Shown here in pieces: positions 9,454 through 17,175 of a stretch of DNA of 23,139 nucleotides. The stretch spans positions 1 through 23,139 of the forward strand of contig JABUUX010000065.1 of assembly GCA_021442965.1 (NCBI GenBank), read 5' to 3'. The DNA comes from Treponema sp. (GTDB lineage: Bacteria; Spirochaetota; Spirochaetia; Treponematales; Treponemataceae). The position numbers and the translations under genes are program-made. Within the stretch, counting starts at the first letter, position 1. Each line of letters begins with the position of its first letter. The notes beneath the pieces are model-generated. The model was given only the letters and a program-made list of their open reading frames with translations. It had not been told where the DNA came from and made no database searches.

Positions 9454-10764
9454 ATGATTTCTGTTAATTTAAAAAATCCTTTTGTTTTAATTTTTATTGT
9501 GGGTACTGTATTTACTTTTTTAATAAATCAATTTATGGAGTTTGTGGACTTTAGAGCACGTAAAAAAAATGGCGGAAAAATTCCTGAAGTTTTGAAATCT
9601 GTTGCTGGAACAGAACAAATATTTACCGAAGAAAAATTAACAAAGATTACTTCTTATGAAAACGCAAAATATAAGGCATGGATTCCATCTTCAATATGTA
9701 AAACTCTATTACTATTGGCATTAATTATATTTGGATTTTATCCTTGGTGTTTTAAAGTAACTTGTATGATTACTGGAGAACCTGGCGGATTTTGGAGCTT
9801 ATTTTTCTGTTATATAGTTTTTAGTGTGATTTCAGGTATTCCTGAAGCTATACTTTCAATACCTTTCAGTCTATATAATGAATTTTCAATAGAAAAAAGA
9901 TTTGGGTTTTCAAACATGACACTAAAACTTTGGATTATTGATGAAATAAAATCTATTTTTGTAGGGCTAATAATATTTTTGCTTTTAGGTGCAGCTATGG
10001 CTGTGGCTTTTACTTTCTTTGAAAACTCATGGTGGATTATTGTAAGTGCTGTTCTTATTGCCTTTATCCTTCTTGCCCAAATTATTTATCCAAAGTTTAT
10101 AGCTCCTTTATTCAATAAATTTGAACCACTTCCTGAAGGAGAACTCCGCAATAAACTAGAGGCTTTGCTAATAAAAACAGGATTTAAAAATGACGGATTG
10201 TTTGTAATGGATGCTTCAAAACGAAGTGGTCATTCTAATGCGTACTTTTCTGGATTTGGAAAAACTAAACGTGTTGTTCTTTATGACACTCTTATAAATC
10301 AAATGACTCCAGATGAATTGGTTGCAGTTTTAGGACATGAACTTGGGCATTTTAAATTAAAGCATATTCTAAAAAACTTAATTCTGACTTTCCCACTTAC
10401 AGTATTGGGGATTTTTGTTCTTTTTAAGTTTTCTCAGATTCCATCTCTTTATGAAGCATTTGGATTTGAAGTTCCGGACGAAGGTTTAAAATGGATTCAG
10501 TTTATAGGTATAACATTGTTGACAACTGTTTGGGGAGCTTTGAGTGAATTGCTTTCACCATTATCCAATATATCATCAAGACGACATGAATATCAGGCTG
10601 ACAAATTTTCGAAAGATTTGTGTGGAACTCCGGATAATCTAATATCAGGCTTAGTTAAATTAAATAGTGAAAACTTGAGTGAACTGTTTCCGCCTGCAAT
10701 TTATGTTTGGTGGAATTATTCCCATCCAACTTTGGTTCAGCGTATTCAAGCATTGAAGTCATAA
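9454..10764 (+). CDS. Ste24/CAAX-type M48 family membrane metalloprotease
   Basis: This 436-aa integral membrane protein has the layout of the Ste24 family: an N-terminal hydrophobic M48_N region with several membrane spans (about residues 10-30, 75-140 and 165-215), then a cytosol-facing zinc site. The zinc motif HELGH has ligands His295 and His299 and catalytic Glu296; the third ligand is probably Glu379 in RRHEYQADKF. Two more spans lie between these (about 303-325 and 345-365). Eukaryotic Ste24 cleaves prenylated CAAX proteins. Bacterial relatives lack that substrate and are thought to act in membrane-protein quality control, so the substrate here is unknown. It is too long and has the wrong N-terminal region to be HtpX. 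The start has a good AGGAGA. It may be transcribed alone, since a promoter candidate precedes the next gene. Confidence 0.9.
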   Translation: MISVNLKNPFVLIFIVGTVFTFLINQFMEFVDFRARKKNGGKIPEVLKSVAGTEQIFTEEKLTKITSYENAKYKAWIPSSICKTLLLLALIIFGFYPWCFKVTCMITGEPGGFWSLFFCYIVFSVISGIPEAILSIPFSLYNEFSIEKRFGFSNMTLKLWIIDEIKSIFVGLIIFLLLGAAMAVAFTFFENSWWIIVSAVLIAFILLAQIIYPKFIAPLFNKFEPLPEGELRNKLEALLIKTGFKNDGLFVMDASKRSGHSNAYFSGFGKTKRVVLYDTLINQMTPDELVAVLGHELGHFKLKHILKNLILTFPLTVLGIFVLFKFSQIPSLYEAFGFEVPDEGLKWIQFIGITLLTTVWGALSELLSPLSNISSRRHEYQADKFSKDLCGTPDNLISGLVKLNSENLSELFPPAIYVWWNYSHPTLVQRIQALKS

Positions 10765-10782
10765 AAAGCTGAAGTGTATAAG
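10753..10782 (+). promoter_or_regulatory. possible promoter of the LacI-family regulator gene
   Basis: TTGAAG (10753-10758) and TATAAG (10777-10782) are separated by 18 bases and overlap the end of the protease gene. The predicted start near 10789 leaves a short leader with TGGAGG before the ATG at 10809. The match is moderate, and read-through from the protease gene is equally possible. Confidence 0.35.
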
Positions 10783-10808
10783 TATTTTTATTATAAGCTG
10801 GAGGAAAA

Positions 10809-11840
10809 ATGATTACTCTTAAAGAGCTTTCTGTAAAATGCGGAGTTTCAATTGCGACAATTTCAAATGTTATAAATGGAAAATCAAATGTTTCAGAAAA
10901 AACTAAGGAAATTGTTAACGCTGCAATAAAAGAAACAGGGTACCAGCCGAATTTTATGGCTTCAAGTTTAAGAAGTCAGAAAACAAAAACTATTGGGCTT
11001 TTGATAGAAGAAATGAATTTGTTCAGTTCTCCAAAATTGGTTGAAGGAATAATGTCATATCTTGAAAGTCAGAATTACCGTTGTATCATAGAAAATTTAA
11101 GACTTTTTTCTAAAGGTATATATGATAGCAAAGGTATTACAGATGCAAGTGATGAATTTAATCAGACTGTGTATAATGCTGTTCGCCAGATGCAGGCAAT
11201 AAAAGTAGATGGAATTATTTATGTAGCAGGGTATACCAGAAAAATGAAAAAATTCCCTGAGGATATGAATGTTCCGTGCGTTACTGCCTATGCAATTTCC
11301 CCTAATCGTGAATATCCTTCCGTTTTAATAGGAGATGAAAAAGCTGCGTTTGAAATTACCGAGTTTATGATTTCAAAAGGCTGGAAAAAAATAGGAATGA
11401 TAAGGGCTGTTCCTGACAGTACTCATTCAATTAAGCGTTATGCTGGTTACTGTAGGGCTTTAGAGAAATACGGAATCAAGATTGATGAATCAATTGTAGA
11501 AGATGGAAAATGGGATAGGGAATCAGGATATATTTCTGCAAAAAAGTTGATTAAAAAAGGTGTAGATTCAGTATTTTGTGCCAATGACCTGATTGCTTGT
11601 GGTGTATGTGATTACCTGCGTGAAATCGGAATTATTCCTGGAAAGGATATAGGTGTTGCGGGATTTGATAATCAGGAACTTTCAGAATATACTTATCCAA
11701 AGCTTACTACGGTTCAGATTCCTCTTGTAGAAATTGGTATGAAATCTGCTGAGCTGATAATAAAAAAAATAAATGGTGAAAAATTAGAAAATGATGAATA
11801 TGAGGTAGACTGTTCTCTTATTAAAAGAGAAACTGTCTGA
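10809..11840 (+). CDS. LacI-family transcriptional regulator
   Basis: This 343-aa protein has a classical LacI helix-turn-helix at the very N-terminus (LKELSVKCGVSIATISNVIN, residues 4-23). A minor-groove hinge-helix region follows around PNFMASSLRSQ (about 49-59). A periplasmic-binding-protein-like effector domain runs from TIGLLIEE onward, with the family signatures VDSVFCANDLIACG and GVAGFDNQELSEYTYPKLTTVQ. LacI members normally bind a sugar or purine effector and repress nearby transport or catabolic genes. No sugar transporter or glycosidase is adjacent; the neighbour 20 bases downstream is an aminopeptidase. The effector is therefore unknown. No obvious CG-centred palindromic operator was seen near its start. 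Confidence 0.92.
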   Translation: MITLKELSVKCGVSIATISNVINGKSNVSEKTKEIVNAAIKETGYQPNFMASSLRSQKTKTIGLLIEEMNLFSSPKLVEGIMSYLESQNYRCIIENLRLFSKGIYDSKGITDASDEFNQTVYNAVRQMQAIKVDGIIYVAGYTRKMKKFPEDMNVPCVTAYAISPNREYPSVLIGDEKAAFEITEFMISKGWKKIGMIRAVPDSTHSIKRYAGYCRALEKYGIKIDESIVEDGKWDRESGYISAKKLIKKGVDSVFCANDLIACGVCDYLREIGIIPGKDIGVAGFDNQELSEYTYPKLTTVQIPLVEIGMKSAELIIKKINGEKLENDEYEVDCSLIKRETV

Positions 11841-11860
11841 AAAAATAATTAAAGGGAGAT

Positions 11861-13237
11861 ATGATGACAAACGAAGAACTTGTAAAAAATTACAAAAATT
11901 TTTTGAGCAGTGCAAAAACAGAACGAGAATGTGTTTCAGAAATAATTACACAGGCTGAAAACGCAGGATACAAAAATCTTGAAAAGGTAAAAAAAGTAAA
12001 AGCTGGTGATAAGGTTTATATTACAAAAATGAATAAAGCTGTTGCTTTATTTAATATTGGAAGTGAAGATCTTGAAAAAGGAATGAATATTCTGGGAGCT
12101 CATATTGATTCTCCTCGTTTGGATGCCAAGCAGAATCCACTTTATGAAAAACATAACATTACTTATTTAAATACACATTATTATGGTGGAATCAAAAAGT
12201 ATCAGTGGACAGCACTTCCTTTAGCTCTTCATGGTATAGTTTGTAAGACTGATGGGACAGTTGTTAATGTTGTAATTGGTGAGGAGGCAGATGATCCTGT
12301 GTTTTGTATTTCAGATATTCTTCCTCATCTTGCACAGGAACAGATGAAAAAGACGGCTTCTGATTTTATAAAAGGTGAAGATTTAGATGTAATAATGGGT
12401 TCATTTGTAATACCAAAGCAGGATAAGTGTGATAAAGTAAACAGCACAGAAAAGTCCGAAAAGAAGGAAGAAAAAAATCGAGGGAAAAAAGAAATTCTAA
12501 AAATCTTAAAAGAAAAATACGGAATAGAAGAATCTGATTTTCAGTCTGCAGAACTTGAAATAGTTCCTGCCGGAGCTGCCCGTGATTTAGGATTGGACAG
12601 ATCTCTTATACTTTCTTACGGACAGGATGACCGCTCATGCGCATATACATCCCTGGCGGCAATGCTTGAAGTAAAAGCAAAGAAAAGAACTACATGCTGT
12701 CTATGTGTAGACAAGGAAGAAATTGGAAGTGTAGGGGCCACCGGAATGGCTTCTTTCTTATTCGATAATATGGTTTCAGAACTTGTTGCAAAGCGAGAAA
12801 AAAATTATTCTGAACTTATTGTTCGCCGCTGTCTTTCAAATTCGAATATGCTTTCAAGTGATGTAAATTCTGCCTTTGATCCAATGAATGCAGAACTTTT
12901 TGACCCTGCAAATGCTTCGTTTTTAGGAGGAGGTGCTGTTTTCCAAAAATATACAGGAAGCCGTGGAAAAAGTGGAGCCAGTGATTCAAACCCTGAGTTT
13001 ATAGCCAGATTAAGAGCCTGTATGGATAAGGCTGAAGTAAAATATCAGATGGCAGAACTTGGAAAAGTTGATCAGGGTGGCGGTGGAACAATTGCTTATC
13101 ATGCTGCCCGCTATGGAATGAATGTTCTGGATGCGGGAATTCCGGTTTTAAGCATGCACGCTCCGTGGGAAATTACATCAAAAGAAGATATTATTCAGAT
13201 TTATGGATGTTACAAAGCATTCCTTTTGATGAATTAA
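11861..13237 (+). CDS. M18-family zinc aminopeptidase (aspartyl/aminopeptidase I type)
   Basis: The 458-aa cytosolic metallopeptidase probably removes N-terminal residues, often acidic ones, from peptides. Metal and catalytic residues of the M18 family are visible: GAHIDSPRLD with His81 and Asp83, QDDRS with Asp256/257, KEEIGS with Glu286/287, SSDVNSAFDP with Asp334, and HAPWEI with His433. A lysine/glutamate-rich low-complexity segment lies at about residues 190-216 and looks like a surface loop. Two ATGs are adjacent, at 11861 and 11864. The ribosome binding site AGGGAG (11853-11858) is only 2 bases from the first and 5 from the second, so translation may start at 11864. It is probably co-transcribed with the regulator 20 bases upstream. 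Confidence 0.93.
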   Translation: MMTNEELVKNYKNFLSSAKTERECVSEIITQAENAGYKNLEKVKKVKAGDKVYITKMNKAVALFNIGSEDLEKGMNILGAHIDSPRLDAKQNPLYEKHNITYLNTHYYGGIKKYQWTALPLALHGIVCKTDGTVVNVVIGEEADDPVFCISDILPHLAQEQMKKTASDFIKGEDLDVIMGSFVIPKQDKCDKVNSTEKSEKKEEKNRGKKEILKILKEKYGIEESDFQSAELEIVPAGAARDLGLDRSLILSYGQDDRSCAYTSLAAMLEVKAKKRTTCCLCVDKEEIGSVGATGMASFLFDNMVSELVAKREKNYSELIVRRCLSNSNMLSSDVNSAFDPMNAELFDPANASFLGGGAVFQKYTGSRGKSGASDSNPEFIARLRACMDKAEVKYQMAELGKVDQGGGGTIAYHAARYGMNVLDAGIPVLSMHAPWEITSKEDIIQIYGCYKAFLLMN

Positions 13238-13245
13238 GGTGTTTG

Positions 13246-14103
13246 TTATTCCAAAATAAGACCATCATAGGCGGGACAAACGGTTCCGCCTTTTTTTATG
13301 ATTTTTAATAGGGCTGGATAATTAGTTATGTGTGAATCTATCCATTTTTGAATGTCTTTATGCTTTTTTTCATGACAGATGTGTGTAAGCCATGTGTGTT
13401 TTGCTGCAATTATGTCTGCAATTTCAAGACTTTCAGAAAAAGAAAAATGTGTAGAATGATGTTTTTCTCTTAAGCCGTCTATAATCAGGTGATTAATATT
13501 TCCAAAGGACTTTATAAACTCAATTGAGGATTTTGGAATACGGTTACAGTCGGTAAGGTAAGCGATAACAACATTTCCTTTTTTGAAGATGTAACCATTT
13601 GTCTTCAAAGTGCCATGATACATAGGTACTTTGTATATTAAAATTTTCCCTTTAATTAAAGGTTTTGTGGAAGTGATTTTTGCTGTATTCTTAAGGGTAA
13701 CCATGGCTCTTCCGCCCCCCTGATGAACCGGCATAAAAAGATAAGCAAAACGGTATTTAAAATCTTTTAAAGTATCAGTATTGCCATAAACTTCAAGAGG
13801 TTTAGCTTCTGTTTTTTTGAAAGCACTCAGGCAGGCAAAAACCCTAAGGTCGTCTATTCCGTGAAGATGATCAGCATGACTGTGAGTAAGAAGAATAGTA
13901 TCCAGTTTTTTTAAATTACAGCGAAGGGCTTGGATGCGAAATTCAGGTCCGCAATCAACAAGAATATTTTCATCTTCATCCTGAACAAGAATTGAAGAAC
14001 GAAGTCTATTATCAAATTTGCTTTTTGATTTACAAACAGGGCATTCGCAGGCAATAACAGGAATTCCGTGACTGGTGCCTGACCCAAGGACTGTAATCTT
14101 CAT
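13246..14103 (-). CDS. PhnP-like metallo-beta-lactamase-fold hydrolase
   Basis: This 285-aa protein of the MBL superfamily is most like the PhnP branch (phosphoribosyl cyclic phosphodiesterase). The start LGSGTSHGIPVIACECPVC carries the branch's structural zinc cysteines (Cys19, Cys21, Cys24). The MBL motif THSHADH gives His74, His76, Asp78 and His79, followed by GIDDLR. YLTDCNRIP supplies the bridging aspartate, and THFSF and LTHICHE the last histidines. No phosphonate (phn) genes are nearby, so the substrate is uncertain; a cyclic nucleotide or cyclic phosphate diester is the best family-based guess. It starts 2 bases after the parB stop with no clear ribosome binding site, so translation is probably coupled to parB. 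Confidence 0.85.
   Translation of the reverse strand: MKITVLGSGTSHGIPVIACECPVCKSKSKFDNRLRSSILVQDEDENILVDCGPEFRIQALRCNLKKLDTILLTHSHADHLHGIDDLRVFACLSAFKKTEAKPLEVYGNTDTLKDFKYRFAYLFMPVHQGGGRAMVTLKNTAKITSTKPLIKGKILIYKVPMYHGTLKTNGYIFKKGNVVIAYLTDCNRIPKSSIEFIKSFGNINHLIIDGLREKHHSTHFSFSESLEIADIIAAKHTWLTHICHEKKHKDIQKWIDSHITNYPALLKIIKKGGTVCPAYDGLILE
13270..13297 (+). terminator. intrinsic terminator embedded in the convergent gene
   Basis: GGCGGGAC (13270-13277) pairs with GTTCCGCC (13283-13290, one G-T pair) around a 5-base loop, followed by seven T's (13291-13297). It reads correctly on the + strand, 33 bases after the aminopeptidase stop. All of it lies within the last codons of the metallo-hydrolase gene on the other strand. 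Confidence 0.85.
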
Positions 14104-14105
14104 TT

Positions 14106-15053
14106 TTACCGGCTGTTACCAAGAATTGCGTTATAAATGCGATCCAAATCATCTCGGCTAGTGTATTCAATTTCAAGAATACCTTTTTCCATGTTACCTT
14201 TAAGGTTTACATTTTTGATTCCGAATGCATTTTTAATTTGCTGTTCAAAGTGTTCAATGTCGGCATCTTTTTTTGAAGGTTTTTTCTTACCGTCAACTTT
14301 TTTTGCAGCGCGTCCGCCATTGTTATAGGTTTCTGCCATTGATTCTGCTTCTCGAACAGAAACTCCATTATTCTTGATTTTTTCAAAAATAACACGGCGG
14401 TCAGCATCATTTTTAACGCTTAAGAGAGCCCGTGCGTGACCTGCGCTGATAATACCTGTTACAAGTGCCTGCTGCATATCATCAGGAAGTTTAAGAAGAC
14501 GTATAGCATTTGCAACTGTAGAACGATTTTTACCCACACGCTTTGCAACTTCATCCTGATTTAAGTCACCAAGCTGAATAAGATTATAATAAGCCTTGGC
14601 TTCTTCAATAGGGTTCAAATCTGCACGCTGAATGTTTTCTATAAGTGCAACTTCCAGTTTTTTGAACTCATCATATTTTCTTAGCTGGACAGGAACTTTT
14701 TCAACACCTGCAATAATAGAAGCTCTTGTTCGGCGTTCACCGGCAATAATATAGAATGTAGTAGGATCAGCTTGTTCAATAATAATAGGTTCCAAAACAC
14801 CGTTTACGCGGATTGAATCTGCCAGTTCATCCAAAGAAGCCTTGTCAAATTCAACACGAGGCTGTTTGGGATTTGGTTTTAAAATACGGGGATCAATCCA
14901 AAGTGTTCCGTTATCATCTACAGAAACTTGTTCAGGAATATTTGAAGCTTTTTTTGTAGCAGCCTTTATTATTGTTGAAGCGGAAGATGTATCATCTGCG
15001 GCACTACCCATTAGGGCGTTAAGACCTCTACCCAATCCTGTTGATTTAGCCAC
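14106..15053 (-). CDS. parB: chromosome-partitioning protein ParB (Spo0J type)
   Basis: The 315-aa ParB loads on parS sites as a CTP-dependent clamp and drives origin segregation with ParA. The N-terminus GLGRGLNALMG (residues 6-16) is the ParA-stimulating peptide. The ParB/Srx CTP-binding domain contains GERRTRAS (105-112) and ENIQRADLNPIEEA (139-152). A helix-turn-helix follows around LNQDEVAKRVGKNRSTVANAI (164-184) with SAGHARALL after it. A lysine-rich linker (about 245-262) leads to a C-terminal dimerisation domain. The start overlaps the parA end by 8 bases. No parS-like TGTTTCACGTGAAACA palindrome was noticed anywhere in the window. Confidence 0.96.
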   Translation of the reverse strand: MAKSTGLGRGLNALMGSAADDTSSASTIIKAATKKASNIPEQVSVDDNGTLWIDPRILKPNPKQPRVEFDKASLDELADSIRVNGVLEPIIIEQADPTTFYIIAGERRTRASIIAGVEKVPVQLRKYDEFKKLEVALIENIQRADLNPIEEAKAYYNLIQLGDLNQDEVAKRVGKNRSTVANAIRLLKLPDDMQQALVTGIISAGHARALLSVKNDADRRVIFEKIKNNGVSVREAESMAETYNNGGRAAKKVDGKKKPSKKDADIEHFEQQIKNAFGIKNVNLKGNMEKGILEIEYTSRDDLDRIYNAILGNSR

Positions 15054-15801
15054 GACGAATTACCTCTTCTGCAAGTTTTTCATAACTACGGGCTCCGGAA
15101 CATTCCGGATCGTATTTACAAATTGGAAGTCCGTGAGAAGGAGCTTCGGAAAGGCGAACATTCCTAGGGATAATCGTATTAAAAACAACATCCTGGAAAT
15201 ATCCTTTTACTTCAAGAATAACTTCCTGAGCAAGTCTTGTTCTTGAGTCATACATAGTAAAGAAAATGCCGCCAATTGTCAGATTAGGATTAATTTCTTT
15301 CTGAACCTTTTGAACAGTCTGAAGAAGGAGGGTAATTCCTTCAAGAGCAAAATATTCGCACTGCATTGGAACCAGAACAGAGTCTGCTGCGGCAAGACCG
15401 TTTAGTGTAAGAATTCCAAGTGAAGGAGGGCAATCAATCAGAATAAAATCATATATTTCTTTCAATGGTGCCAGAGCATTTTTAAGAAAGTATTCGCGGT
15501 TTTCCTGATCTATAAGTTCAACCGCAGCACCGGAAAGATCAATAGAAGCACTAATGGCATCAAGATTTTTTACCGGAGAATGTTTTATAGCTTGTTCCGG
15601 AGTAACTTGTCCTGCCATAAGTTCATAAATGGTAGGCTTGTCTTTATTTACTCCAACTCCCGTAGACATATTTCCCTGCGAGTCAAAATCAACCAAAAGA
15701 ACTTTTTTACCCGCTAAAGCTATATAAGCACCGATATTAATAGCGGAAGTTGTTTTTCCTACGCCACCTTTCTGATTAACGAAAACAAAACATTTACCCA
15801 T
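15046..15801 (-). CDS. parA: chromosome-partitioning ATPase ParA (Soj type)
   Basis: This 251-aa ParA/MinD-family ATPase binds nucleoid DNA as an ATP dimer and is released by ParB. The deviant Walker A motif KGGVGKTT spans residues 11-18, with the signature lysine at 11. VDFDSQGN (37-44) is the A-prime box and LIDCPPS the Walker B. The short N-terminus, without an extra HTH domain, is the chromosomal Soj type and not a plasmid type. There is no Shine-Dalgarno sequence in front of the ATG; a promoter is placed to start transcription at the start codon. The common chromosomal neighbour rsmG is not here. Confidence 0.96.
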   Translation of the reverse strand: MGKCFVFVNQKGGVGKTTSAINIGAYIALAGKKVLLVDFDSQGNMSTGVGVNKDKPTIYELMAGQVTPEQAIKHSPVKNLDAISASIDLSGAAVELIDQENREYFLKNALAPLKEIYDFILIDCPPSLGILTLNGLAAADSVLVPMQCEYFALEGITLLLQTVQKVQKEINPNLTIGGIFFTMYDSRTRLAQEVILEVKGYFQDVVFNTIIPRNVRLSEAPSHGLPICKYDPECSGARSYEKLAEEVIRRG

Positions 15802-15808
15802 AAAAAAT

Positions 15809-15837
15809 ATATTACCATTTTTTTTTGTAATAGTTAA
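15809..15837 (-). promoter_or_regulatory. parA promoter, predicted leaderless start
   Basis: On the minus strand TTAACT (15837-15832) is 17 bases from TAATAT (15814-15809), and the -10 is extended by TGG (15817-15815). Seven bases separate the -10 from the parA ATG (15801), so transcription should begin at or next to the A of the ATG. The spacer contains a run of nine A's. Confidence 0.6.
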
Positions 15838-15851
15838 GAGAAAATTCTTAA
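15834..15851. repeat. inverted repeat overlapping the parA -35 box
   Basis: TTAAGA (15834-15839) and TCTTAA (15846-15851) flank the 6 bases GAAAAT. The left arm covers four bases of the parA -35 hexamer. It could be an operator for parAB or, less likely, a weak stem after the methyltransferase gene, since no T-run follows directly. Confidence 0.4.
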
Positions 15852-15874
15852 ATGAAAGTTTGGAAAAATTTTAA

Positions 15875-17095
15875 TCAGCTAAAAATTTCGGGATGGATAC
15901 CAAGAGAAGTTGCCAGAAGGGGGATGTCTTTCCCTTTTTCCGACCACACGGAGTTCTCCGCTACAACATCTTTGGGCTTTCTGCCCGGAACGCTCGGGAA
16001 TGTTGCCCTTATAAGGATATTCTTTGGTGTATGTTCAATATCTATAAATTCAAGCATTTGAACGTTGTATCCCTGTTCTTCAAGCCACTGAGCTCTAAGA
16101 GCATCTGTAACCAAAGACGAAAACTTTTCACGAATAATACCGTATTTAAGTAAAGGGCTAAAAACTTTATCTGAAGTTTTTGATTTTTGCAGCTGGGCAT
16201 TAATTTCATGCTGACAGCAGGGAACACTCAAAATTACTTTTGCACCACGGGAAACAGCATATTTTAAGGCAAAATCTGTAGCTGTATCGCAGGCATGAAG
16301 TGTAATCACAATGTCAGGATTTTCTTTTCCAGAATAGTCTGCAATATTTCCAACCGAAAATGTAATATTTTTAAGGTTCAGTTCATTTACAAGACGGTTA
16401 CAGTAGTCAATAACATCTTTTTTTAAATCCAGACCTTCAATGAAGCACGGAATATGTTTAATTTCGGTAAGAAAATAGTGTACGGCAAAGGTAAGATAAG
16501 ATTTTCCAGAGCCAAAATCTGCAATTCGAACAGGCTTAGAAATTTTTTTATACTCATTAAACTCAGGAAGAATATCGTCTATAAATTCTAAAAAACGGTT
16601 TATCTGACGGAATTTATCATATCTGGAATTAATAACCTTTCCTTCAGTTGTCATTATGCCAAGCCGTATAAGAAAAGGAACAGGAATTCCTTCCTGCAGC
16701 AGGTAATTTTTCTTTTTGGAATCTGCCATAAGGATTCTACCTGCGGCTCCTTGTAAGGAATTATTTACGGCAGAAGGTTCAGATTTTGTGGGTTCGATTT
16801 TTTTTGTAAGTTTTGTAATCTTACCTTTTTTATTTGCCATATAGGTAATTTCGGTATCATCAGTTCGGACAACACAAGTTTTAAACGAAATGCCGGCATG
16901 CTCTTCAATAAATGATTCCATTTCACTATAAGTGATTCGTTTGTGAAAAACCTGTTTTTCTGTAAACATTTCCATAAAAAATCTGACTTCATTATTTGAA
17001 GCTGTATCAAGTTTAGCCTTGATTTTTTTATAAGGACGGTCAAGTTTTTCTTCTACAGAGGATTCGGGTCTTGAAAAAGTAACTGAATGAATCAT
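15875..17095 (-). CDS. SAM-dependent methyltransferase of unknown substrate
   Basis: The 406-aa protein has a Rossmann-type methyltransferase core in its C-terminal half. Motif I, RIADFGSGKSYLTFAVHYFL, has Asp193, Gly195 and Gly197 for SAM binding. FIEGLDLKKDVIDYC is the acidic motif II region. ITLHACDTATD has His267, Cys269 and Asp270, and SVPCCQHEIN has Cys293, Cys294, His296 and Glu297. The HACDTATD and PCCQHE signatures resemble the METTL25/GSTCD-like class rather than rRNA methyltransferase RsmG. The N-terminal 130 residues are not recognised and are lysine-rich around 90-110. The gene has no ribosome binding site and a promoter that predicts a leaderless message. It is divergent from the 1508-aa gene. 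Confidence 0.8.
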   Translation of the reverse strand: MIHSVTFSRPESSVEEKLDRPYKKIKAKLDTASNNEVRFFMEMFTEKQVFHKRITYSEMESFIEEHAGISFKTCVVRTDDTEITYMANKKGKITKLTKKIEPTKSEPSAVNNSLQGAAGRILMADSKKKNYLLQEGIPVPFLIRLGIMTTEGKVINSRYDKFRQINRFLEFIDDILPEFNEYKKISKPVRIADFGSGKSYLTFAVHYFLTEIKHIPCFIEGLDLKKDVIDYCNRLVNELNLKNITFSVGNIADYSGKENPDIVITLHACDTATDFALKYAVSRGAKVILSVPCCQHEINAQLQKSKTSDKVFSPLLKYGIIREKFSSLVTDALRAQWLEEQGYNVQMLEFIDIEHTPKNILIRATFPSVPGRKPKDVVAENSVWSEKGKDIPLLATSLGIHPEIFS

Positions 17096-17101
17096 ATATA
17101 A

Positions 17102-17130
17102 AGTATATCATAAAAGAAGATTTGGGAAAA
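17102..17130 (-). promoter_or_regulatory. methyltransferase gene promoter, predicted leaderless start
   Basis: On the minus strand TATACT (17107-17102) is preceded by TGA (17110-17108), an extended -10. Only 6 bases separate it from the ATG at 17095. The -35 at 17 bases is weak (TTTTCC, 17130-17125) and overlaps the first copy of a direct repeat. Confidence 0.55.
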
Positions 17131-17150
17131 AGAAGTGATATGGGAAAAAG
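17123..17150. repeat. 10-bp direct repeat between divergent promoters
   Basis: TGGGAAAAAG occurs at 17123-17132 and again at 17141-17150, 18 bases apart start to start. One copy covers the methyltransferase -35 region; the other ends 26 bases before the -35 of the 1508-aa gene. It is a candidate operator shared by the divergent pair. Confidence 0.5.
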
Positions 17151-17175
17151 TTCAGTTAATTATCAAGCTGCATTT

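Noticed and set aside
9454..10764. HtpX for the M48 protease
   Set aside because: HtpX is about 290 aa with two N-terminal spans before HExxH. Here about 290 residues with several spans precede the motif, as in Ste24.
15875..17095. Methyltransferase next to parA as RsmG (GidB)
   Set aside because: RsmG is about 210 aa. This protein is 406 aa with different motifs (HACDTATD, PCCQHE).
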